Part shown: piece by piece, positions 10,712 to 22,339 of the stretch
Position numbering within the stretch: the stretch's first letter is position 1
How the letters are laid out: each line of letters starts with the position of its first letter
NCBI GenBank assembly: GCA_017591395.1
Contig: WEDG01004982.1
Coordinates: forward strand, 124,001 to 188,000
DNA: 64,000 nucleotides
Direction of reading: 5' to 3'
Source: Schistocephalus solidus
Taxonomy: Eukaryota > Platyhelminthes > Cestoda > Diphyllobothriidea > Diphyllobothriidae
The notes under the pieces: model-generated
The model's input: the letters and a program-made list of their open reading frames with translations, nothing else
The model's database searches: none
What the model was told of the DNA's origin: nothing
Made by a program: the position numbers and the translations under genes

Positions 10712-10880
10712 CTCTCGAGCCTGACAGCAGCCGCAGAGTTGCTAGTGATATAAGCAGAATGACTGGCTGGCTGATGACGACTAATAAGCCAGAAATGGTC
10801 TTTCCAGTCTCCCTTGTCTTGATCAGTAATGTCATACTGTCTATAGCACAAGCCGCTCTACGTCTGCCGGCGAGGCCTAA
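10712..10880 (+). repeat. SINE body, copy 1
   Basis: Contains the family core GGCTGATGACGACTAATAAGCC, AGAAATGGTCTTTCCAGTCT and CTTGTCTTGATCAGTAATGT. The same core recurs at 11045-11110, 35530-35600 (plus an inverted copy) and 52590-52660. The tRNA-like head is not adjacent; it may lie left of the gypsy insertion. Confidence 0.6.
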
Positions 10881-10968
10881 AAGTAAGCCCCTAAGACACA
10901 GTGGGACGAGTGAGTCTCGTACCCGATATTGGAGCACCCATATTCCTCCTCGAAACTAACAAGAGAAT

Positions 10969-11125
10969 GAGCTCATGGCGCAGTGGCTTAGAACATTAGA
11001 CTTCTAAGCATGAGGTCGCGAATTCAAGCCTAGGGTTGGGTTTAGCTGGCTGATGACAGCTAATAAGCCAGAAGGGGTCCTTCCCAGTTCCCTTCTCTTT
11101 GTTGGCAATGTGCATCAACCTAGGC
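10969..11125 (+). repeat. tRNA-Arg-derived SINE, copy 2 (most complete)
   Basis: The head has an A-box-like TGGCGCAGTGG, an anticodon-arm-like ATTAGACTTCTAAGC (a TCT loop, as in tRNA-Arg) and a B-box-like GGTCGCGAATTCAAGCC. The body GCTGGCTGATGACAGCTAATA and AGCCAGAAGGGGTCCTTCCC follows directly. This is the usual layout of a tRNA-derived SINE with an internal Pol III promoter. It carries no protein. Confidence 0.7.
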
Positions 11126-11129
11126 TTAC

Positions 11130-14100
11130 ATAGAGGGCGCTTTGACAAAAACGTTTTTGCAAATCTCATACTGGACCTGTAAAACGTTTTAGGACCATGT
11201 TATTTTAGCGTAAATTAAAGACTAGAGGCAACTACTTATTGAACGTCAATAGTTCGGCATGCCTTGAGTGACGAAAGTTTGTATAGCAATAGAACCGTGG
11301 GCGAGTATTCGTAAGCGTTTACCTGGCTTCGAAGTATCCGCGCCATTTTTTCTAATTTACTTTGAGCCACGAGAACCAAGAGCTGTCATCTGCGCTGTCT
11401 GCGGGCCTAGCACTGTTACTTGGTGACCACTGCTGAATGCATGAAGCTTAAGCACATGGCCCTAGTGTTGCTGAAATCTTCGAAAACCCTTTCAAAATTA
11501 GCCATAAATTTAATTTCAAATATTTTTAAATCAAACATTCGCTACGCGACCTACTTTCAAGGAGTGTGCCCAGTAACCGTTAGATACTTATATCAGTTAC
11601 CGAAGAGATCGCTACACGATATAAGCTTTCGGATGAAAGCGTGTTTCTTGAATTTTTGATTTTCCAAGAAAATTCAAGCGCACTATAATAGGTGGGTTGG
11701 AAGGAGCGTTAAAGTGGCTATGAAGGGTGAACATATTAAGAAGAGCAAGCGGTGGAAAAAATAACACAAATTTTATGCAAATGCAGTTAATGGATGAACG
11801 AGAGAGAGAAAGGGCTACGATTTATTTTGAAAGTAAAATTTCAAAACTTTCAGCAAAAAATGAACGAAAAAGAATAAGAGAAGCCAGCGCTCTAAACAAA
11901 TGACTTCAAACGTTTTTTAAAAAATAGTTGCCACGTATATCCTGCACACAGGACTCATCAAAAACGCATAAATCCATCATTTCAGTGAGTTTTTACTTTC
12001 AATATACGACAGTAACCCAAGCATACCAGCATCAATGCAGTGGACACAGATCCAGTGCCATAGAAGCATAGAAGACTATCATGACTGAGATAGGTTTTTC
12101 AAAAGTGGACTGAAGTATCACCGTATTTTAATAGACCGTAACAAAAAGCATAACTTAGTTCAGCACGTACCCAGCGAACATCGGTTGCCTAATATGAATG
12201 CCAGCATGCACAACAAAGAAATAATTACTGGATATGTGGTTCTTGATTACTGGCCACAGAAACAGTGTGGCAAGGAGCTGGCCTCCAAGTCCACTCCTGG
12301 CTCATTTGCATATGAGAAATTCATACTGAATCAAAAAACTTTGATGATGTGCCTGGGAGGATAAATTTGAAGTCCTGTCTACTGACGCCAATCTCAGTAT
12401 GTCATTTTACTCTTTGGAGAGGTAGCACTACCAATTTGGTTCACCATGCAAGCTGAAGGAGAAGGGATAAAACTTCAGGCATTCAATCATGCGGGTGGCT
12501 CCATCGGATAGTCAGTGCGATGGAAAGCTTACTGTATTAGTAGAAATGTTAATATTTATCATCATCTTTCCAAAATATATAGACGTCTTGTTTACCCGCA
12601 AACGATTACCCAAGAGATAACATCAAAGCAGATATAGCAAGTATTCAGAATACACAGAAAAAACCAATATGCTTGCTACAGCAGCTCATTTAAGTCTTCT
12701 CCACGACGGTAGACTGGCTGTCATATCAAAAATGTGGTCTGGAATCAAACTTCAAGCTTTTTCAACTCGTGAGTGGCGTATGGCTGACTGAAAATTTAAA
12801 TACCCAACGTCACCATTAGTCCTTATTTTCTTGTAAATATTGTCCTGGAGGGTAGGCAAGTACCAAAGGGGTTACTGTAGTCGAAAATAATCCTGATAGC
12901 AAAATATCTTCCTAAATTGCATACGCGGTGAACTGCTAAAGATCGACTCAGTTAATCCTTTATCTTTCGTCAATTTCAAATCCTATCTTAACAGATTGCA
13001 TTCGACGACATGCAAGTAAATATAAACTGAGAACGCAGACCATCTCCAAATGCATATTCACCTACAATTGCTTCTGTGCCTTCGGTAATTCAAAAGGATA
13101 CCGGTGACCCTGAAGGCATGGCCGAAAAAGCCTGAATAACTGATTATAAACACCTAACTCCTTACCGACCTACCGCTCAACGACGACCACGTGAACAAAA
13201 AGTAGGCACTTCGGATGGTCTGCAGAGAACCTGAGATTTAAAATTGCGTTCATATACCGTAAAAATTGCAAAGTTAATTACATGCACAGCCATTTTCTCC
13301 AAGAAAATAACTGATTAGCTCATGTGAACTTTTGAGGAGCTAAACTATTCAGACAATGCGCTTTACAATTACATGGTGTTATAGGAGAGGAAAGAAACCA
13401 TGACTCGCCTAATGCCAAAAAGAACGCTGGCAAGTTCATTTATTTTGATAAGTGGACAGATATCATGCTGTAAGCAAGTTGATTTTAGCTATTCTTGTGA
13501 TAGTGTTTTGGTAAATTCCAGTTATATGCAGACTGCAGAGCCCTTTGAGGCATAAGAGTATAAAAATTATAGCTTTAGTAGAGGATTTTCGCAGATTTGA
13601 ATAATTCCTTTGATCCACTTGTGAAAAACTAGAAGCCGAGTTTTTCACAAGTGCGTCAAAGGAATTATAGTTTTATTGAAATTAAAACGAATCTTGAACA
13701 TCGAAACAAGCAAATTACTTTCCAGCTCTTGATCAACCCTTTTCTTTAATCAAGTACGTCTGGGTGCCTACATCTTTTGTAATTTCCTTCAATGATGTAC
13801 AAGGAATCTTTGTTTTTTTCTACAATCGCAGGGTAAAGACTATACTTCATTATGACTCCAGGTCAAGGTTGCAGCTTTTCCGACGACTGCTTAAAATTAA
13901 AGATATTTGCAATGTTTTGCCAGAATCTAGTTCATGTACCATATTTAGGCAAAGATTGTTTCCTTTTCTCGCAAATTTTGTGGATTGTTTACCTGCTTTG
14001 TTACAAAATGAGCAGAATCTCACCTCTATGTATTCGAAATGAATGTGCTTTTTTCCTTCCGTATAAATTGTAGAAAGTTATTTTTGATAAACGATGAGCT

Positions 14101-15185
14101 ATAAGCTATATTATATCCCACTTGAACCAAAAGATGATTCAAATTCCATAGTACTTTTATTTTTTCGACGATAATACGGTCTTTAATCTCTCTTACGTTT
14201 CAGTCAGCGCATTAATCGGCTTTTCAAGAATACTTTGCTATTTCCCATTAGACCACTCAAACCGAAATATTTATGTTTAAACTGATTATTTTAAAACTGT
14301 TACAAAAACTTGCAGGCGAAAGCAGTCCGACGCCGGAAGCATAGTGTAGTATAATAGACTGAAACTGGCAGGCCATTCTGTTTTATGACCTTTTGAGACA
14401 AGGCAACAGCTGGTTACTTTTTGAGTCCTCCCACGTAGTCCAACGAGGCTAATTCGGATAAACGATCAAGTGGATCAGGAAGGATTTAACATGGCTCTTG
14501 CGGAAACAACAAATAAATTCTCCGCTTTTCCAAATTCAGCACAGGTGGGTGAACTTGCATAACAAATACTGCCCATTATGTTTATAGTTTACTCAGAGGG
14601 ACAGTTTCAATCTAGTTGCGCTTAACAGTTATATATTTCCTAACATTATTGCCAGAGTCTGTCGGTACCCTCCAACTTCTAAAAAAAATTCACACAACTC
14701 TTCGATTCGGTTTTCTTGGCAAAGCTGAACTTATAAAATTCATTCACACCTGTTTTTTTTCATATTTTTCAAGTTTCTTCTTGGTTTCTTGAATTACGCA
14801 CCTTCCGCAATAAAATTAGCTTTGGAAAAAAGACATTCATAAGTAAAATATTCTCCTTAATTATAATATTTTTCCGCTTTCTTGCAAAGTAAAAAGGCCT
14901 AATGAAACCATGAACCTCGACAATAATTTATTCCATAACTTCTTGTCTTATGAAGTGGTAGCCACTTTAATAAAGCGAGATGGAGCTAGTTTGCTCATAG
15001 GCAGTTAAAAATAGAGTCAATTCTAGAATATTCAAATATTCGCTGATTTAGCCAAATGATTAACGTACACACACAGTAGTCGTGATAGCGCCAATAGCTC
15101 AACCTCAGTAACCCGATACAGTGCTCCTTACAGTACCAGTCAGTGCTTATATTTCACAATTTGTATAATAAGCAAACATACTGTG
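11130..15185. other. Gene-free stretch
   Basis: AT-rich, with frequent stops in all frames. Frames of 60-92 codons (for example 11420-11659 and 13764-14042 on the plus strand) show no domain or signal peptide that I can defend. The only structured item found is the hairpin at 13601-13668. Confidence 0.45.
13601..13668. repeat. 68-nt near-perfect hairpin
   Basis: The arm 13601-13630 pairs with 13639-13668 at 28 of 30 positions; the two mismatches are adjacent, at arm positions 14-15. The loop is AGAAGCCG. The arms start ATAATTCCTTTGA and end CACTTGTGAAAAACT. It could be a small-RNA precursor, a miniature foldback element or a recent local inversion. Direction of transcription is unknown. Confidence 0.8.
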
Positions 15186-15190
15186 GTTAA

Positions 15191-15202
15191 AATATATATA
15201 GG
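15191..15202 (+). promoter_or_regulatory. TATA-like motif upstream of gene A
   Basis: AATATATATAGG lies about 350 bases before the gene A start codon and is followed by GC-richer sequence that could be the 5' leader. Similar AT words are common here, so this is weak evidence. Confidence 0.25.
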
Positions 15203-15551
15203 GGAGTGGTTGAACTCTACTCTTTCAGGTGGAACATTTTTAAAAGACGTTGCTGACAAACACCTTAATAATTCTCTCTGCAATTTGACGAATAACGGTC
15301 AGCCACTCCGATAGAGTGCCGTGTGTGTGTGCGTGTGTGCTTCTTTAAGGACTGCCAAACAGACTTTCAGTATTTCTTCAGACTTCTGCAGAAGAGTCTG
15401 GTGGTCCAACGCAGGCCTCAGGTTACCCCAGTTGGTCAAGCCTTCTGCCACCGCCTCAAGCGCGATCAGCCGCACTTTTCAGTGCAGCCACCGCAAAAAC
15501 CACAAGACTGATTTACTACCTCGTGAGAGCTATCAACTCCGGCAATAAACC

Positions 15552-16731
15552 ATGCCCAAAGAAAAGGGCGAGCGCTCCTCACACAAAACACTGAAGACTA
15601 TTGTAACATGCTTGGCCGATTCGCAGCCTCTAGACGAAGTGCCCGCTAGCAATGCTTACATGGAAAGCACCGTAGAGCGCCTGCTTACCGAAAAACAGGG
15701 ACTTGGAGGCAGTGACTACAAGGCAAACTTTAAAGCTGACTTGGGGCGTTTTAAGCCCATTAAGAATGAACCCATTAAGCGAATCAAGTGGAAGAAGGTC
15801 AAGCAGTTCAAAGTCGTATCGAAGAGCCAGGACTGCGTTTTCATAGTTCCCAAAGGGAAGGTATACACGGTCCTTAAGATGCAAGATGCGGAGGTGGCGC
15901 AGAGGCTCCAGGCCCTGGTGTACAAGGAAAACCCCAAACTTTATTCTAACGACGATGACAGGGATAAGAATACCAAAGATACTAACGCTTCGGTGGTATC
16001 TGCCAAAGAGGATGCAACCACACCAAAGATGACGAGAATGAAAATTACCTGCAATGCTTCTCAACCCAAGGAGCCCTCACGTAGCCATCGGCCGTCTGTG
16101 GCGAGTTATAGTCACAATGGCAATCATCGTCCCTGCGCACTGACAACTAGTAGAGTTGCCTGGAATGGATATCGACCTTCTGGACAACGTTCCGACGTGT
16201 ATCCCAGGCGTGCAGAATATGAACATATGTGGAAGCGTGATTTGGAAAACCTACCGAGACACAAAAACAATTTGCCGGAAACCTGGGACGGCAAAGATCA
16301 CCCACGGTTCATTACGCCATTTCGACGAGCGGCTTCACAAACAAGACGACCCCTCAACTATCGGCTCAGAGTCACAGAGTCCGGATGTCCAGTTCTGGCC
16401 ACCTTCCCTTTCACGATACAACTGCGATTTTTACGAAGGCCCAAAAAGACCCATTAGCGAATGCTCCTCGAGCTCTTCTGCGTCGTCATCCTCGGGATAT
16501 TTGCGCCTGGGGGAGATCGAATGTACTTTCAGGTCTGGCAGACACTACAAATGGGATAAGCCCGACATTTACTTTTATCATCAAAGGCCTCGAGTAATAA
16601 GGGATCGGACATCCTACACAGAGGACACTGAATCCGACTCCAGTACATATACTCCGTCAGACCGAACAAAACGAATAATGGAAATGTTGGAGCACTCGCC
16701 AGGTCCAAAGCCTTGGGCCAATCGAGTATAG
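15552..16731 (+). CDS. Gene A: PTB/PH-like domain protein with a frame break
   Basis: The ATG at 15552 (AACCATGC) follows an in-frame TAA at 15546-15548, which fixes the start. The first frame runs to 16457 (301 residues). The N-terminus is charged. Residues about 77-132 (IKWKKVKQFKVV ... DCVFIVPKGKVYTVLK ... AEVAQRLQALVYKENPKL) look like the last strands and C-terminal helix of a PTB/PH-like fold and align with gene B. A basic, Ser/Thr-rich tail follows. From about 16300-16400 the better protein signal switches to another frame that ends at 16731: YEGPKRPISE, a serine run, IYFYHQRPRV, an acidic TEDTESDSS stretch, and a C-terminus ending GPKPWANRV. No GT-AG intron of plausible size fits, so a one-base indel, a pseudogene or recoding remain open. 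No clear AATAAA follows the stop. Function unknown; adaptor-like binding is only inference. Confidence 0.6.
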
Positions 16732-16734
16732 TGC

Positions 16735-18985
16735 AAGTTTAAGTATTTGCCCTTGATTTTGCACCATATGAACAACACTATTCTTTGAAAACAACCTGTT
16801 AATCTGGTAAAAATGTGTGAGTATCGTGAACTTTCAGTCGACTTCGTCTATTTTTGAGTCCATTTGGGTTTTGACGAGTAAGCACGTGCTTTATTTTAAT
16901 TGAAAGCTGAGCTTACTGTTATCTCAGATTCAGAAAACCTTTGAAATATTCTCAAGGGAAAAATCATTTCGCTCAGTTCAACTGTTTGCAGTTTCCTTTG
17001 TCAAACGATTATGAAAATTGGTCTAGCGAGCTTTTCTCCATTTTGATTTTTGGAGAAAAGATAGTTGTTACGAAAGTGCTCAGTTGACTGGAAATCCAGT
17101 AGGTCAAAATCCTAAGTCTACCCTACACAAATGAGCGCAAACATCCCTCAGCCAAGATCCCTCAAGTATGTAAGACAAAGCCACTTTACAGATAATTTTT
17201 GCAGCTGATTACTTTTCACAAAAAAATTTTCCCCGTATGCTGCAGAGGGTACCGCATTCACTATATTATGGCATCAAGTTCTCAAGCGTCATATTAAGCT
17301 GCACTGATTTATTGAACCTGTTAATACTAAATTCCTACTAGCCTGACTACAGCTCATCGGTGGCAGCCTCTGGAAGTAGGATTCGGTCATAACAAATAGC
17401 TGATTAGGTCTATGGTCTGAATTTCAGTTATAAACGTAGCGAATTTTTAGCATATGAGCAGAAAATGGAAAAAAAGTTTTATGTACATCTTTATTAAATT
17501 TGAAGTATGGCCTGCCTTGAAGCAGTCAATCACCTTCACTGGTTCGACATGGAAAAGAACAAAATTGGATGATCAGAGGCCGCATGGCGATACGAGGGGA
17601 CATTTGTTGCCGCCGCAAATACCGGAAGATAGACAACGTGGGAAGAAATAAAAACGCACTTCAGATAAATATGTGTCTGAAAACCTCCAAAACTGTGCTT
17701 TTTTAAAGTTACATGCGGAATGTGGTCACATGGTTACAGGATTTTTACGCTTTAAATACTCGGACCATTCTTGACTTAGCCAAATTATTGTCCCGGGTGC
17801 GAACGCGTCCTGATGCACTAGGATCACTCAAAACATCTCATAACTCTGACTAGTTGTTGTCATTGATGAACACTTTATTGCTTATTCAACTCGAAATGAG
17901 TGGATGATTTTTGCAAACATATTCCCTTAAGTCAATGTTCTTTCTTTTCTTGGCCTCAATGGTCACGCACCTCTGTTCTGTAGTGAAAGGAGGATATCTG
18001 CGAAGAAAAGGTAACGGTAAGTTATGTTAACCCCTTCTATAGGGTCCGTGTTCAACGGGTGATAACAGGGGTTTTACGCGTGGAGCCTCATCACGGATAA
18101 GCAGCAAAATGTGTGAACGAAAACATGAAAAAGAAATAACTTTCCGCCAAACTTATTCTCCTGGGCCTATATATGGCGAGAAAATGGAGCATGACAGCAG
18201 TAAAATAAATTAAATTCAACTCTCAATAAATAAAAATGTATTTGAATAACAAACATCATAATAAAAAAACTTTGTGCATGTCATTTTACGAATGTAGAAG
18301 TTAAAGCACAGATGGTTACTTCTTGTAGAAATATAATAATAAAATGAATCAGACCTTCTAAACCGCATTGCAGTTAGCTAGGTATATTAAACTCTTGGAG
18401 CTTTAATGACCTTTCCTGACCAGAAAAATATCGAAAAATACTACAGTATGCGGTAGAGAGGAACAGAATTTAATTGATAGGCGTTGATTTATTTTTCCTA
18501 ATGTATATTAAAATTTTGGAATTTTGCCTGTAGCAGTCCTGAAGAACGAGAATCCTAAAATCTACATAATAAGAAAGCGTAAAATTATCGGTTATTAGGG
18601 AATTCGGACTGACCGAGTAGCACCAAAACGGGGCTAATCTATATCTGAGGTCTTGAAAACCGGGAGCGGACGTCACCTCTCTTATACTACCTCGGTTATG
18701 ATAGAGTAGACCCGAACGAAAAAAATAACATTATTATTCTGCCATTGTTTTTCCCTGTTATCGTAACCCATTCTCGGAGGCAGAAAATAAGTGTCACAGA
18801 TGAGATTGCAGTAATTGTAAGGTTTTTATTTCTCTGTGGTCTAATATTTGAAATATCTGGTCATGATACTCGAGTTCTTTTCATCAGGTCTAATCCCGAA
18901 CGAAGCCAAGATTTCTTCCCGTATCCAGATTAAAACACGTGTAGACTATTGTAAAAGCTGCTTTCTAGAGTAAAGTCAAACGCAT
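16735..18985. other. Gene-free stretch after gene A
   Basis: Non-coding. It contains a perfect 10-bp hairpin (CTTTTCTCCA at 17031-17040, loop TTTTGATTTT, TGGAGAAAAG at 17051-17060). Next comes a weak tRNA-like patch at about 17075-17120 (GTGCTCAGTTGA ... ACTGGAAATCCAGT ... GGTCAAAATCC), perhaps a decayed SINE head. Nothing else stands out. Confidence 0.4.
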
Positions 18986-19038
18986 AGAAGAAGAAGAAGA
19001 AGAAGAAGAAGAAGAAGAAGAAGAAGAAGAAGAAGAAG
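18986..19038. repeat. GAA/TTC microsatellite
   Basis: An uninterrupted (AGA)n tract of about 53 bp, directly abutting the 3' end of the minus-strand Penelope-like element. On that strand it reads (TTC)n. Confidence 0.95.
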
Positions 19039-20110
19039 GTTGTTCGTTCACTGTAATCATGGTTTTATTTGTCTGAGCTTTCGAACTCTTACTGGAGTTC
19101 ACCGTCAGATATAAAACGGCAACAAAATGCAATTAACAGTTATAAGGAGCAGGGGACCAATAAGACACCAGTGGCGCCGCGCCGGAGGTGGCTGCGCAGG
19201 GCCCTGTATGCCGGCGCCCGATCGATAACTCGATTGTACTAGTTCTCATCGGAGGCCAAGTCTTCAACCAATTCTCGGTTCGCCTTGCATCTAGTGAGGA
19301 CGACTATTTTTCGTGGCTGCGAAGTTAAACTGACGACCCGTTTTGTAGGTGTGCGTAGCCACGTTTGATAAGCCGTCATCTCGTCTCATAACAGGCTTAT
19401 GCTCGATTATGTGTGATTTAAGCATACGCCCATTCTGTCCTGTGTAGCTACGGGAACATTTTTGGCCCGGAATGTGATACCCTACCCCCTGACTGCTAAT
19501 TAGAATTTAATTTGTCTTTGCTTCTCATGACCTTGCTGCGCATGGTAGTTTTGGGCCGGTGTGCGATTCTGACACCAAGTCCCGCAACAATGCGCTCGGT
19601 CGCTTCTGACATATCCTTGATATATGGCATCGCATGCCATACTATCGGAGTTGGTTCTGGTTGGGCCCTCCGGGGGCGAACATGTAGGCATCGGCTTACG
19701 AACGCATTCGCATAACCATTTCGCATAAACTGGTTGCGGAGATCACAGGCCTCATGTTCTTTTTCCACCGGGTTGCTGCAATGAATCTGGCTGCGTTTGA
19801 ACAGTGCTCTCACACAGCTTTGTTTGTGAGCCACCGGATGGTTGCTACCGTTGGGACCTTGCCTGACGAGTACATCAAGGAAGGGGAGCTGCCGCTCTTT
19901 TAAGTCTTACCTCGTGGGAAGATCGAGTTAAGGTGATCATGAAAGTGATGCAACATGTTCCTCTTGAAGATACCAAATTTGTCGTCTCCGTAACGGTGCT
20001 AAAAGATAGGCTGCTGTTGGGTGAAGGCGATCTTTTCCAGCTCCTGTAGGACCAACAGCTCGGACGAATAAAGCCATGATTCCAGCGAACGAAAACGCTT
20101 CTTATTCACT
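19039..20110 (-). mobile_element. Penelope-like element 1, 5'-truncated
   Basis: Minus-strand remnant of a Penelope-type retroelement. From the right: RT sequence LQELEKIAFTQQQP, the catalytic box RYGDD (YGDD at 19981-19992), then KRNMLHHFHDHLNS. Next is the RT-to-endonuclease linker (19496-19834: KQSCVRALFKRSQIHCS, VWHAMPYIKDMSEATERI, VRIAHRPKTT). Last is a GIY-YIG endonuclease tail (about 19230-19480: CSRSYTGQNGRMLKS, IIEHK, VATHTYKTG). Stops and frame changes disable it. The 3' end reads TCTGACGGTGAACTCCAGTA and meets the TTC microsatellite. The N-terminal half is missing. Confidence 0.85.
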
Positions 20111-20119
20111 TTTACACAC

Positions 20120-22190
20120 ACATGGAATGCGAACATTCGCCTCTTTTCGTAAAAAAGTTTTCTATTGTCATAATTAATCACAAGTTTTATTTTACAGAAT
20201 GGAAGTTATACAAATAGTAACACAGAGGGGAATGGAATAATACCTTAAGACACCTCAAATATGAAAGAGTTTAACCGCGGAGTAGCTCAAAATGTGTGAA
20301 TTAAGATGTCTCCGCTTGATTGCATGCGTACCACAACAGCGCATGATGCGAAGCCTCGTAACAGTACATCACAGGTAGTTGCAACACAAGGGGGTTTGAA
20401 ATGACGTCGCGCTTTACCTTGGGAACACTGACCACTTAATCCAGTAATTAAGTAAAAATACAATTATAATATGAAAAATTTAAGCAGCCGTTCCAGTCAT
20501 CTCCATTTTATACCGGAGGTTTTGGCAGCACATTATGGTGGAGATACCTATGCAGAAAACGAGTAGATGCTTAAGTAGATGCCTCTCGAAGGGCTAATGC
20601 TTCCCATCGTCGGACTATTCGGATCGTGCCCCAACCAAATAAAGTGCCGATACAAGCGAAAATGCGAGTCCCAGGAATTAATTGAGAAGAGATGGACGTG
20701 ATCGAATGGAAAAGAACTTTAGTCACCTGACTTTTCAGATTTCAACTTGAACCCATGTTCAGAAACAGTATCTGATACAGCCTCTGAAGATGGATTCGAG
20801 TTGGAATCCGAAACGTCATGTGAATAAAGTTCGTGTCCCAGTGATCGCGTCTACCTATTCTCTATTTTGACATTCTTGTTATATGCATCATTTAAAATTA
20901 ACACTCAATGAAACTTCCATCAAGGCACATCAAACGGATATGGCTGCGATATTCCTCCAGCGTTTAAATGATTAGCATTGTCCGAATACAGGATGAAGCT
21001 TATGTTTCCCATAGTTCCAAATTTGTCAGCAATTTTTTTATCTTTAAAAGTCACTTATAATGTCCCTAGGCAGGTCTTTTGTTCAAGCATACCATTTTCA
21101 CCTGAAAATGTTGATAACCTGAGCCATCTGTAGTGCGCTTCAAAGCTCGTATATATTGAAAAACATTTGCAGCGCGCTTTGCATTAAAAAAGGATTCTCA
21201 AGATCACATGCAGGAAATTATTATCAAAAAGCCTAATCCTAAGGAAACTTCACTGATTTTGGGTCAAATAAGAATTAATTCAGTCACCAATTAGGCGTTG
21301 TCACCCATAGCCCTCATTCCCGATACCCGTGAAAGTACATTTTTTCACACAAATGTACCTTGCTCCCTGTTTTTAAAGTAAACGACATCCTCCGTAAGCT
21401 TCTCAACCGAAGGCAGGATTCCAGTTGTAAATGCCTTCGCACATGCCAGCCTATTTTAACAGAAACGCTTCTACTTATTCGATCTTTCTCTCGGCTTCCA
21501 AACAGGATGCCATTTATTTACTTAGATTCAAACCAAGATAACCCTTAATGTCGTTATAAAGAGGTTTTATGGTCCTCTCAGAATGCTACAGCAGATATTA
21601 ATTGGGTAGCATAACGCATCAACTGCACGGATAATTCTTACGATGGTAGCATACGCGTAATATCCTGGCACTAGGTAGTCTAAATGAAGCTCACTTTTAT
21701 ATCTACTATAAATTAATATTGCAAGTCCGCATACTCTTAGTAGCTTTGTTGTAGTTGACAAATAGTTATTCAGAAGTCCATATACTGTCGTGTGGTACTC
21801 AAATGCAGATTATCTTTTTTACTGATATTTTTTAAATACCATCTGAGAAACTCTGTCAGTTTAAAAGAAGATCCAAACGATGTTCGTCTCTGTTTTATTA
21901 GCTTCTGCAAATTTGGAGTGTTATGCAGTCTTCTTATTTATAGGATGGAGGCTTAAAAAGGAAAAAAAACCTTATTCTGTTATTCACGGAAAACATATTA
22001 TGCACGCATTAGTATTCATTGCCGTTGCCCTCTTGTTGGGATTACTGTCCTGTAACCGTTTGGCAGAATTCGCACAAAAATTCTGCCTCTGCAATATGGG
22101 TCCAACAAGTGCATATGGTGGAAATTGATGAAATTAAGCGAATTCATTGCTTAAATGAGGTAGAACCGATATGAATACAAAACTCTCCGC
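20120..22190. other. Gene-free stretch
   Basis: No host gene seen. The Penelope 3' remnant at 20781-20850 is listed separately. Short plus-strand frames at 21360-21548 and 21880-22128 are unsupported; the latter has a hydrophobic stretch (HALVFIAVALLLGLLSC) but no start context or homology that I recognise. Confidence 0.4.
20781..20850 (+). repeat. Remnant of a Penelope-like 3' end
   Basis: CTCTGAAGATGGATTCGAGT and TCCGAAACGTCATGTGAATAA align with the 3' end of Penelope-like element 1 (TCTGACGGTGAACTCCAGTA, GTTCGAAAGCTCAGACAAAT), in the opposite orientation. The sequence before it (20500-20780) may be decayed endonuclease coding sequence. Confidence 0.4.
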
Positions 22191-22339
22191 GTAATGATTG
22201 GCTTGGATAGGAAAATGGTCATTGCAGTGTACGCGACACGCATGGTCTGGACATGGCACCCCCGCGCACGACAAGGCAACTTTAAAGGTCATGTATGCAT
22301 GGCCAAATCTCCTCGGATAGAACTGGATAAAATGCGTAC

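Noticed and set aside
10770..10800. CTGATGA...GAAA words in SINE copies, resembling a hammerhead ribozyme core
   Set aside because: The sequence between the two boxes cannot form stem II, and GGCT/AGCC pairs across the first box instead. The second SINE copy has also lost the GAAA.
15321..15548. Plus-strand 75-codon frame just before gene A
   Set aside because: Begins in a GT microsatellite-like run and ends at a stop four bases before the gene A ATG; treated as 5' leader.
17075..17120. tRNA-like patch with A-box, stem and B-box-like words
   Set aside because: The anticodon loop would be only four bases and the B-box has several mismatches; at most a decayed SINE head.
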